DNA of 22,736 bases, taken from assembly GCA_905250885.1 (NCBI GenBank), contig CAJNOQ010002770.1:1-22736 (forward strand), in the 5' to 3' direction. Source of the stretch: Didymodactylos carnosus. Its lineage: Eukaryota > Rotifera > Eurotatoria > Philodinida > Philodinidae. Under the pieces are notes generated by a model, which worked only from the letters and a program-made list of their open reading frames with translations, did not search any database and had not been told where the DNA came from. Shown here piece after piece: positions 9,279 to 18,415 of this stretch; the first letter of the stretch is position 1, and each line of letters opens with the position of its first letter. The position numbers and the translations under genes were made by a program.

Positions 9279-9536
9279 AGACCGGTCTGATTTGTGAACA
9301 TCTGCAATTTACATAATATCTAGATGTTCAGATATTCAGATATCTTCCTCTTTTCTTTCACGGTGGCGAATATCAGGAAGCGTCTCGGTCTCATCTTCCC
9401 TTACCGCCCCCACCTTCCCTTTTCCCCATTTCTATAACATGTGAATATCTAACCTGAATATCAGAATATCTGAACATCCAGATATACATCTAGATATATT
9501 ATGTAAATTGCAGATGTTCACAAATCAGACCCTACT
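9279..9536. mobile_element. MITE with 10-bp target-site duplication, just downstream of PLCL
   Basis: GGTCTGATTTGTGAACATCT begins a perfect 36-bp arm at 9284-9319 that returns inverted at 9496-9531. Past it, the two sides continue with imperfect complementarity. The outer ends are AGACC and CTACT. The element is flanked by the identical 10-mer GTGAGAATTG at 9269-9278 and 9537-9546, a convincing target duplication. Duplications of 8-11 bp suggest a Mutator-like relation, but this is inference. It ends 55 bp from the PLCL stop, probably inside the 3' untranslated region. Confidence 0.9.
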
Positions 9537-9590
9537 GTGAGAATTGTCTTTTCATTGTACAAGAAAATCAGAAAAATAAAAATTGAAAAT

Positions 9591-12500
9591 TTAATACTGA
9601 AGTAAATGTGTGGCTTCAGCTGCATCCAGTATCTATACGAACAGAAATTGAAATTATTTAAAAAAAGGCAGAGTGTAATCGATCGATTGAAAATTTTACC
9701 TGACGCATTGTTACATTTGCATCTTCTTTCGCTTTACTCAGTAGATCTGCTTGTCCTTGTAATAAAGCCATATCATAAGAAAAATTATCAATGTTTTTAG
9801 TAATCTTTTTTGTTTTCAAATTATTTGGATCTAATAATTTGGGTAAATCTTTGTTAAATTCACATAAATCCGTTTGAACGGTTGTTAACTAAAATATAAA
9901 ATATCGAGTTGAATGTATCGATGATGATAAATCTAATAGCGTACCTTTTTATATATTACGGTGCCATTCTCAAGTAATGTTCGACAACGTGCTATTACCT
10001 ATAGTAAAAATCACATATACATAAAATGAAACAAGAGAATATATTATACCGATACATACTTCTTCCAATGCAGCAACAGATTGACGAGATAGTTCGGGTA
10101 ATATACCAGAATATTCCAAGATGGGTATCTGAAAAAATAAAACTTGAGAATCAAATAATTGTCAATTTGTTATAGACATCATTTGATCAAGAATTAATAA
10201 TTAAATCAGCTTAACAGATGAGCTGAGAACAGAATCTACAAAAATAAATCAAAATAATAATAACTTACATCAGTTTTATTTAAAATTTTGACATTTTCCA
10301 TTAAATTTGCTTTTTGTAATCGACTAGCTATTTTTCTAATACATTGTTTGACATTTGATATTTCTGGTAGACCACAACTAACATTTAGTTCAATAAGACT
10401 TTGTTCAACATTATGTCGTAATTCAAATGCTACTTCTAATGGTTGAACAATAGACTAGAAACATAGACATATAAACCATGAATGTATATTGATAATATAA
10501 CGGATTATAATTACTTTAAATAATTCATCGATTTGTTTATAATTTACTGGTCGAAATGCGGCAACACGCGTTTTACGTCTTGATAACGAACGACGATATC
10601 GTGATACGGTACGACGAGGTTTCTTTGAAATAGGAACAAAAAAAGAATAAGATAAATGATCAATAGTCGTATTATTATCCTATTCTTACCACAGCTAATG
10701 TTTTACTACTTATAACTATATGAATAAATAAATATGCATTTGAGATTAATTCGCCACCAATTGTATATAAATGAACGTGACGATAACCTAAAAACGATAT
10801 AATATCATTAGAAACGAACAGTGAGTATATCAAATTTTTGATTCTCTTGCTTGAAACGATAAAGAATGATCCAAAAGTCTAGATATCTTAGAAAAAAGTT
10901 CAGATTTTCTCTTACTGTTAGTGCAAAAAAGTTCAAACTATAGCAAACAAGTATTTAAGTAAAATATTAATACTATATAATGTCATAGTTGTAGTTATCT
11001 CTGTAAGACCAAACTTGACTTTTTTCTAAGCTAACGAAACTTCTGGATCACCCTTTATCTTCTTGCAATACATTACTGCTGATTATCTGATATTAGTTTT
11101 TTCTAACAAAGTCAATTTTTAAAGTTTTGTTAACCATGAGTAATAGTACTATTTCATTGTACCTGGTTGAATACATTCAAATGGTAACGTATATTGTCCA
11201 ATAAAATCATAATCCAACGATTCATCATCTAATACCACAAAACGGACAAGTGTTAATTCTGGAAAGGCAATTTCAAATTCAAAACTTTCATCAAAACGTG
11301 GATTATCCCCTATAATAAATTTAATTTTCAATTTATATTTTCAATTCTTAATCAACTAACTTACAATTATGATAGACAGTTTTAGTTCTTATTTCATCAC
11401 AATCTCGAGGCGCACCGAATATTTGTACAACAACATATGGATCAACACTGTTCACTTTCATTTCAGCTTGTTCGGGACGTGGCAAATGAAGAGCACTTAT
11501 TATCTAAACATAAAATATTATTCTGTATAGAAGAAAAAGGAGAGGACAAAAATCTTACTTTGATATGCAAAATACGTGGTATATTTGATGAATATAAACT
11601 TGACGAACGTGTAATATTTTCAGCCCCATTGTTACAGTTATTATTATCATATCTCAAATAAGGTGGCTTCAAAACATAACCACAGCTTCCGTTTGACAAA
11701 AATCGACCAAAATAAACATCCATAAATTTACCAGCTGTCTGATAGTTCATGGCAACTAAAAGTTTACCGTTCAAAGTATCTCTAGTATAATATATATATT
11801 TATAATCATATTTTTACTCACCGAATTGACATCCTACATTAAAGAAATCTTGTGGATTTAAATTTGATGAATCTACTCGCCATGTGCCCGGCTGTATTCG
11901 TGATAAAAAGCGCTTATTATAACTAACAAAATCTTCAGCATTACTTGTAGCTAAACGCAATGCTGCATTTTCACTAAATGTACATAGCTGATCACAACGT
12001 TCTAAACAAAACCAAGGAGATAATCAATGGACTTGACCCGTAGCATTTTCACTTAAGCATATCTACTCAGGTACCGATGATCCACGAGCTACAGATATCT
12101 TATCCTACAGATTTTCATAGTTCTAGGAGAGCAAGACAAAAATGAACGTGAAAACTAACATATAAAAAGTTCAATTCTAAGTCTAAATCATATTCATCTT
12201 TTGAATGCTGAATAGAGGTTTAAACGAAAGAGAAAAATAGGCTCAAAACAGTTCAAGAAGTAAGGTTTCAGAAGTTAGATCCAAATAAAACCATGCCATC
12301 TACGTGACTTTTATGAGGATGTTTAGTGGCTTTTATCTCTCTCGCTCTCTCCTAGGACTATGAAATCTATAGGATCAATTTTTAGTAGTCCGTCGTGATA
12401 TATAATTGGATAGAACTGTATAAAAAGATTCACATACGTTTAGCAAATGATGAATTGAAATCTTCAAACGGTACTGATTGTAACAATGTTACTAAATCCG

Positions 12501-15500
12501 AAAATGCTTTTGATAGTTTTCGACGTTTTTGTGTTACTGCATTATCCTTCATATAGAAGAAGAATAAACTGAATGTTAAGTGGATAAACGAATGTTGAAT
12601 ACTTATATACCTTTTTTGTCCGCCGTTTATGATCTTCGTAGCAATCATCTTCATCAGTAATTTCTCCATAATCAGTGACATTTGAATCTAATGGCAATTT
12701 TTTACTCTATTCAAGAAGAAATCATTTTAAGATCAAAACTACCTTCATACCACTTCTATAATACATACTTTGATTAACACTTTTCCTTTTAATTGATTTG
12801 GCGATGGTAACCGTTCATTTACATTTTGTACATATAATTTATCACCAAATACATTTACTAATAATTCAGCTAAACGATTTTGTTGTGGAAGACTACAATT
12901 ATTCTCTATACATAATATTAATGGATAACTAAAAATAATCAAAATAAGCGTTCACAGATAAACAAAACAATGTGTAAATAATTCTAACCTGGAAGTTTCA
13001 AATGCACAGTTATTTATCATTTCAATTGTTTCCCCAAATGGTATTTTAGAAGTTAATGTACCATTATGTATCAGCGGTTCATTATTATCTAATCCATCAT
13101 AACAATGAATTTCTAAACATCGACAACCACGCATGAGTGCATGAATAAAACCATCAATGCTTGATGGCCCTTTCAATTGATCAGCTAATAAAAATCTAAA
13201 ATAATACAAAAATTTACTCTCATAAGAAAAATAACAACAATAGAATTCATGTATTGCTTACGTATTATGTGATGAAGCAACAAAATAGTGATTTAATGGT
13301 TGATCCATATCCTGACATATCGTACGATGATTAGGATCGTATATATCACACTCAGATGAGAGTAAATACGACGTAAAACCATCAATACCAAGATGTCCTA
13401 ATATTTTCGCTTCTGTGGACGGTTCAAATTCACTTATGATCTCCCAACATTTTTCTTTTGTTACTTTAGCCATACCTTGTTCGGCTTCAAGAAATAAGGT
13501 TAAATCTTGTAATGATAAAAAATCTTGATTTCGAGAATATCTAAACAACAAACATGTCTATTTATTACATAATTTCTGAATCACTAAACATGTATATTAC
13601 CTGACTAATAAATGATAAATTTCTGGTCTTGTTGATAGTTCTTTAAATATCTGCACTAATTGTTCGGTTGAAAAATAACCACGACGATTATTATCGGTTT
13701 TAGATTGTTGAATTTCCTATAGAAAAAAATATATGGTTATAATTTATAATATCATCTTTTATTGTCATCTTTTACTTGTAATCGAACTTTTGCTTTATCT
13801 TCCGCTATTCCATAATCCATTAATAATTTTATTGATTCATCTTCATCTAATAAACTGTTCTCAATTGTAGTAGGTGTACCTAATTGAAATGCATCTCTCA
13901 ACCATCTATCTCTCATTTGTTGTCGGTCTTCTAATGTTCGAACATCCGTTGGTGACGATTGGTTATGACCTTGTTGAATAAGACAAGAAAGACCCGTTGT
14001 CCAAATATTTGCTTCATCTGGATTACTAGCAACTAAATCGAGCTCGGCACACTCATCACTACCATTTGTATAAATAATTGAAAACAAACATTCACTTTGA
14101 AATTGATTTGCACATTCCCGTAAACGATCAGTCGTTTTTCCAGATCGTACTTCTTTTATGGAATCAATATTAACTAAAAATAGACAAAACAAAAGCAAAA
14201 CTAATAATTTAAAGAAGGCGGTAATGAAATCACATACTTATTGCTTTCGATGGTTTTTTGGCCGTTGGTTGCCAACTAATTGTCGTTAAATTTTCGCTTA
14301 ATTTATAAAAACGTCGAAATTGTCTTGCATATGAACGAACCTTGAGAAGATCACTACCGGCTTGCATATAACGCAAACAATCGCAAACTAAAAGATAACA
14401 TTTGTGTACTCAAGTATAAATACAAACAGAGTTTCATTAATTATACAGTATCAGAAATATTTTTCATTCTATTATTCGGTGAAGATGAATATCTTCACTG
14501 AACACGTTTGCATTCATTGCGAGAATGAAGAAACTCAAAGGTAATCTTAAGGTACCTCATACTATCTTCATTCTAGGGTCATTCGATCACAATCTTTGTT
14601 TATCTTATTGTTGAGCGCAGAAATGCGATGATTTAAATGGAAATAGTAGTAGGATTAGTAGTAAGTGCTTGAATCTCTATTTGTATAAAAATGATTTTTG
14701 TGTTTTTCGATAGTTTTAGTTTAGAATACTATAACAGGGCTTTTTTTTCCGCTTTTATTCTGAAAGAATAAAGCTTATATTAATGGAATTAGCCATATCA
14801 GAACTGATTCATCAATTAAATGTTTATGCTTACAGCATTACCTCATCAACAACATTATTCAAAAATCACACTTTCATTAAGTCAAACATCATTCTGTTCT
14901 CTTTAACAGGAAATTAATGCGCATTATTCTTTTTATTTTTCTCTCCATTCTTCTTTCGATAATTTATTCGAAGTAAAACTGCGAGAATCGGGAATGAAGT
15001 TAGAATAGGAAAAAGAAAGAGAATTAATCATCTATATCTATCAATTCTAACAGCTATTTTGACATCAAATGAAAATAAAATACAACAGAAGAGATTTCTG
15101 AAATATATTTCATTAGGAAGAGAGAGAGAGAGAAAACAAGCAGAGAGGACAGAATAACTCTTAAGAAAATGTAAACATTTAAACTATATTCTCAACATAA
15201 TTCGTGAAATTTACGCTATTAATAGACTAATAAAAACCTTTTATATTATACGAAACGTCAAATAAGAGAAAAAAACTGTTTTTGATAATAGTTCTACACA
15301 GTCAGACATCTCTTTTCTGCATTCAAAATAAAAACACGTATAGTTGTCCGTAATTATTTAAAATGAGTGCATATTAGACAGACTGCGTGTTTCGATTAAC
15401 AACTAAAATGAATATAGCCATGATAATTTGTTAAATAGGTGAACTTTTCAAAAACAGAAAAATACATGCAATTGTGTTTATCAAAAGTGCTTTTTCATAT

Positions 15501-16366
15501 TCAGTACATTCGATAACCCAGAAGATTTTCTATTTTTGGCAAGAGATATTTCCAAAAGTTTAGGAAAAATTTTGAAACAGAATGGGGCAAAAATAATTTC
15601 CATAGGAAAATAATATTAGTTTGAAAAATTTTCCTAAACCTTCAGAAGTTAAATTCAAAAATAGAAAATCTTCTGAGTTACCGAGTGTGTTGAATACGAA
15701 AAAGACCTTTTACTCAAAATCAACATTATTTTTTTTTGCGGATGATATGCTTAAATGATATATGATGTAAAGGAAATTAAAGTTTCTACAGATTAGAAAT
15801 TTCTTCATGAATACATTCATAACTCCAGGTTAAAATATTAAACATCAAATATTCTTACCATCGGCAACTTTTTTCTCAAATGGCATTGAACTAAATGATA
15901 CCACTTTTCTTTTAAACGGTTTACTTGTTTGATTTTCTTCATTAATTGATTGTTGTTCTTGTTGAAGTATTACCATACTCGAATTACTCGAACTAACATT
16001 AAGTAAATGATTATTTTGATTTGGTATGGTTAAAAACGATTGATAATGTTCACTATTATTAATATTATTTGATTTCTGAAATTCATTTAATAGAGAAGAA
16101 TCTTCATTTGATATTTTCTCATCATCATAATCGTGATTATTGTTATCATCGTTAAAAAATGCTTTTTTTTTATTTAACTGTTTATTTTCTCTAATAGTCG
16201 CTGTTGTTGCTGTTAGAACTGATGGTCCTAACTGACGAGATTCTTTATCTGAATCATCACTATCGATATTATTTGAAGATGATTGATTCGATGATGACAA
16301 TAATGCGTCATCTATTTTACTATGATGATGATCGTTGGATAATAGAGATATACCGGTCATCGACAT
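9591..16366 (-). CDS. PLCL: Inactive phospholipase C-like protein (PLCL / PRIP family), complete, 20 exons
   Basis: The spliced product is 1143 residues, close to the roughly 1100 of vertebrate PLCL1/PLCL2. Order: a disordered Ser/Asn/Asp-rich N-terminus (1-150); a KVVSF motif (154-158) in the family signature VSFSSMP; PH domain (about 173-290); degenerate EF-hand region (about 300-465); X box (about 468-606); acidic linker with TDEDD (607-638); Y box (about 645-775); C2 domain with DESFEF and [11 protein letters not shown] (about 793-905); and a helical C-terminus with GQADLL (930-1143). The family are scaffolds that bind inositol phosphates, phosphatases and GABA-A-receptor trafficking partners without PLC activity. 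The active site supports inactivity: His482-Asn483, Glu512 and Glu561 are present, but Asn528 replaces the second catalytic His and His514 replaces an Asp ligand. The ATG has an in-frame TGA directly upstream. Assignment is by remembered family sequence; domain limits are approximate. Closeness to PLCL1 versus PLCL2 cannot be decided. Confidence 0.95.
12769..13540 (-). other. PLCL: X-box exons of PLCL with altered catalytic residues
   Basis: Three exons (13540-13262, 13195-12989, 12928-12769) encode the last EF-hand part and the X half of the TIM barrel. Residues seen: SSHNT (His482, Asn483) split across the first junction; [11 protein letters not shown] with Glu512 and His514; LIHNGTLTS with Asn528; and LCIENNCS with Glu561. 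In PLC-delta1 the matching residues are His311, Asn312, Glu341, Asp343, His356 and Glu390 (from memory). One residue is missing after the Gly following Asn528, compared with both active PLC and vertebrate PRIP. The reading frame is otherwise intact, so this is divergence within a maintained gene and not decay. Confidence 0.9.
14388..15858 (-). other. Large intron 1 of PLCL
   Basis: At 1471 bp it is the only large intron of PLCL. It contains the 15483-15711 MITE, an AG dinucleotide run at 15118-15133 and small palindromes near 14480 and 14750. No exon is evident inside. Position and size make it the natural place for intronic regulatory sequence, but no motif can be named. Confidence 0.6.
15483..15711. 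mobile_element. 229-bp imperfect inverted-repeat MITE in PLCL intron 1
   Basis: The left arm begins AAAAGTGCTTTTTCATATTC and the right arm, reversed, AAAAGGTCTTTTTCGTATTC. Both share an identical CAGAAGATTTTCTATTTTTG core and a second matched block AGGTTTAGGAAAA / AAGTTTAGGAAAA. The arms have diverged by perhaps a fifth and carry small indels, so this copy is older than the 8431 and 9279 elements. No target duplication is obvious. Confidence 0.75.
15859..16366 (-). other. PLCL: PLCL exon 1: disordered N-terminus and RVxF-type PP1 docking motif
   Basis: Exon 1 encodes residues 1-169 plus the first base of codon 170. It is dominated by Ser, Asn, Asp and Gln, typical of disordered sequence. Near its end is [11 protein letters not shown], where KVVSF (154-158) fits the RVxF consensus for binding protein phosphatase 1. 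Vertebrate PRIP has KTVSF here, as I recall, and that Thr is reported as a phosphorylation switch releasing PP1. Here the position is Val155. The ATG at 16366 is directly preceded by an in-frame TGA, so this is the first coding ATG unless an upstream exon splices inside this one. Confidence 0.85.
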
Positions 16367-16689
16367 TCAAAGTAAAACATTATTAGTTTGTCTAATTAAA
16401 TAGCTAAAATAGATAAATACCAAATAGAGTTCAAGAATGAATATATTTATATAGTTGAAAACAAGTTGATTTTATCAAAATGATGCCTAATGGCAATGCA
16501 TTTCTAAATTTAATCTGTTTGCTGAATAAACGAGTAAAAAAAAAGTATATATCTAATATCACGCTCAACAATAAAAAATATATTCATCGTTTCAGTTCAA
16601 TTTATTCAATTGCTTAGATAAAAAATCTTTAATTATTAAATTGCCATACAAAATACTTGATAAAACTAAGATTATTTTTGTGCTTTACC

Positions 16690-16830
16690 TTGGTTTTCAA
16701 TCATATGATTTACTTGCATTAAAAACTGATTACCCTCTGATACACTACTACTACTACTAGGAGAATGTCTATTTACTACAACTAAATGATTTTCATATAA
16801 TATACTATATAAACACGATGCTTAACGGTT
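16690..16830 (-). other. Possible alternative 5' exon of PLCL
   Basis: On the minus strand a frame is open from after a TAA and encodes a stretch with five Ser (the ACT triplet run at about 16744-16759), then EGNQFLMQVNHMIENQ, ending at a donor-like G|GTAAAG (GT at 16689-16688). A splice directly before the exon 1 ATG would hit an in-frame TGA. Joining to a weak acceptor inside exon 1 (ATAG, before codon GAT) would keep frame. It could also be non-coding leader. Confidence 0.3.
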
Positions 16831-18152
16831 TGCACTCAATAGACTTTGTTGTTTAAACATAAGAAAAACGGAACTATGGAGCTCATGCATCACGCTCAGT
16901 TTCAAGGAGAATAGAAAAAAGGAGTGAAAAGAAAAAAGAAAAAAAAGAAAAGAAATAACTACTATTCAATATTTCTATGTTTTCTTTCTCGCTTTCTTTT
17001 TTAGCGCTATACTTCAAGTGTATCCAAAAATAAGGATCTAAAACGATCTGAAAATAGAAGAAAAAAGCAAAAAAGAGAAAATGTTCGATTGTTGCCTATC
17101 ATATTTTGTATATATTTATTTTTTTCTTCAATAGACTAACTAATAAATTGGAATTTATTAGACTATTAATTATGTTTATTTTCATGAACAGACATGATTG
17201 TTATATAATGTTTCAGAAAAAGTTAGATATTTACTTGATGAACATCTTCATCATAAAACTAGGATACAAAGAGATAAAGAACGTCTAATACAATTAAATA
17301 TCAACGAGAAAGATATTATTTTTATAATACTTGTTGCTAAGAATTTTAAAAGGATTTAAGTATCTTATATTCAGAAGTTATTGACAATGTATATAAAGAA
17401 ACCCACGCCATTTACACTCGTCAATGATAATGACAGACAAAAAGAATAACAACAAGTTGAAATCTTTAATGTATTTTCTCATCAAGCTATTATTGTTACA
17501 AAAATAGTATATTCTAATTTTTTCACTGATATTCTGCATGTCCAGCTTCATCTAGTATACATAATTAGAAACAGAGATGAGGGTGAGACCCAGTTATGGC
17601 AGTCCAAGGTGAACGTCAAAGATAAATACATTCTTAATGGATTATTTCAAACAAAGCCCAACAGAGGAATGTCGTAATGACAACAACAGAATTTCTATTC
17701 ATTTTAGAATTATGTAATTATTTAACATTCTCTCTTTTTCTTTGTTTCTCTCTCTCTCTCTCTCTCTCTCGCTGTTGACTTTGAACACACACACGTAAAT
17801 GAAAGGAAATGTCAACAATTTTAAGCACATTCAGTCGGAGATTGTTTTAGTCTATAATAACTATAAGCGCTTCTCTTCTTACAGCACAAATAAGACGAGA
17901 AAAATATTCTCTAATAAACACGCGATTACTTATTCTTAACAAACAATGCATTTAAAATGACTCTGCACATTAAAAATATTTAGGAAATAATTGAATATGA
18001 AAACAACAAAACAAATCGGGCCGATAATGAAAAATAGTCTTGACTTTTTTTGTAAGTATAATCAAAATAGTTAGAATTTTAAATTTTTATGACTCATAAT
18101 CATTGTATATCTTTTTTTACTCTCATAATTAAAATGAAAGAAGTGATTAAAC
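16831..18152. other. AT-rich region upstream of PLCL
   Basis: This holds a purine-only A/G tract at about 16913-16957, a TC dinucleotide repeat (17747-17770) followed by an AC run (17785-17794), and AT-rich unique sequence. Open frames here are short and of low complexity; I see no gene. Confidence 0.5.
17747..17794. repeat. TC and AC microsatellites
   Basis: Twelve TC units at 17747-17770, and ten bases of alternating AC at 17785-17794. Simple sequence only. Confidence 0.9.
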
Positions 18153-18415
18153 GACTTAGCTACATAGTTTTACTATCGGAGTAAAATTTTGTCACATTTT
18201 TTTTCTTCCTACTTTGTACTTTTTACATATATTTTAAAAGAACATCCGTCTAGATCTCTCTTCAACATCTTGATTTTTAAAGTGAGTGATTTGTAAGATG
18301 TTGAAGAGATCTGAACGGATGTTCTTCCAAAATATATGTAAACAATACAAAGTAGGAAGAAAAAAAATGTGACAAAATTTTATTCCGATAGCAGAACTAC
18401 GTAGCTATCTAAGAC
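18153..18415. mobile_element. 263-bp foldback MITE with about 118-bp arms
   Basis: The left arm 18153-18270 and right arm 18296-18415 are reverse complements with about a dozen differences and one 4-bp indel near the outer end. Shared blocks include TAAAATTTTGTCACATTTTT, CTTCCTACTTTGTA and GAACATCCGT. The loop is only 25 bp, so the whole element can snap into one long hairpin. It has no coding capacity and no clear target duplication. The family differs from the other elements in the window. Confidence 0.88.

Larger units (their letters stand above)
9591..16366 (-). other. PLCL: Exon map of the PLCL gene
   Basis: Exons in transcription order: 16366-15859, 14387-14238, 14173-13776, 13716-13601, 13540-13262, 13195-12989, 12928-12769, 12706-12611, 12546-12438, 12001-11822, 11755-11559, 11503-11365, 11309-11163, 10787-10690, 10622-10515, 10454-10269, 10128-10060, 9998-9945, 9888-9700, 9632-9591. 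Every intron is GT..AG, every phase agrees with the next exon, and the sum is 3432 nt including TAA at 9591-9593. Most introns are 55-67 bp. The exceptions are intron 1 (1471 bp), intron 9 (436 bp), intron 13 (375 bp) and intron 16 (140 bp). Joined across junctions, the protein stays collinear with PLCL. Weakest call: the acceptor of exon 9, which follows TATATGAAG rather than a pyrimidine tract. Confidence 0.9.

Noticed and set aside
16204..16386. Plus-strand open frame over PLCL exon 1
   Set aside because: A shadow of the coding strand there, caused by its Ser/Asp/His-rich codons.
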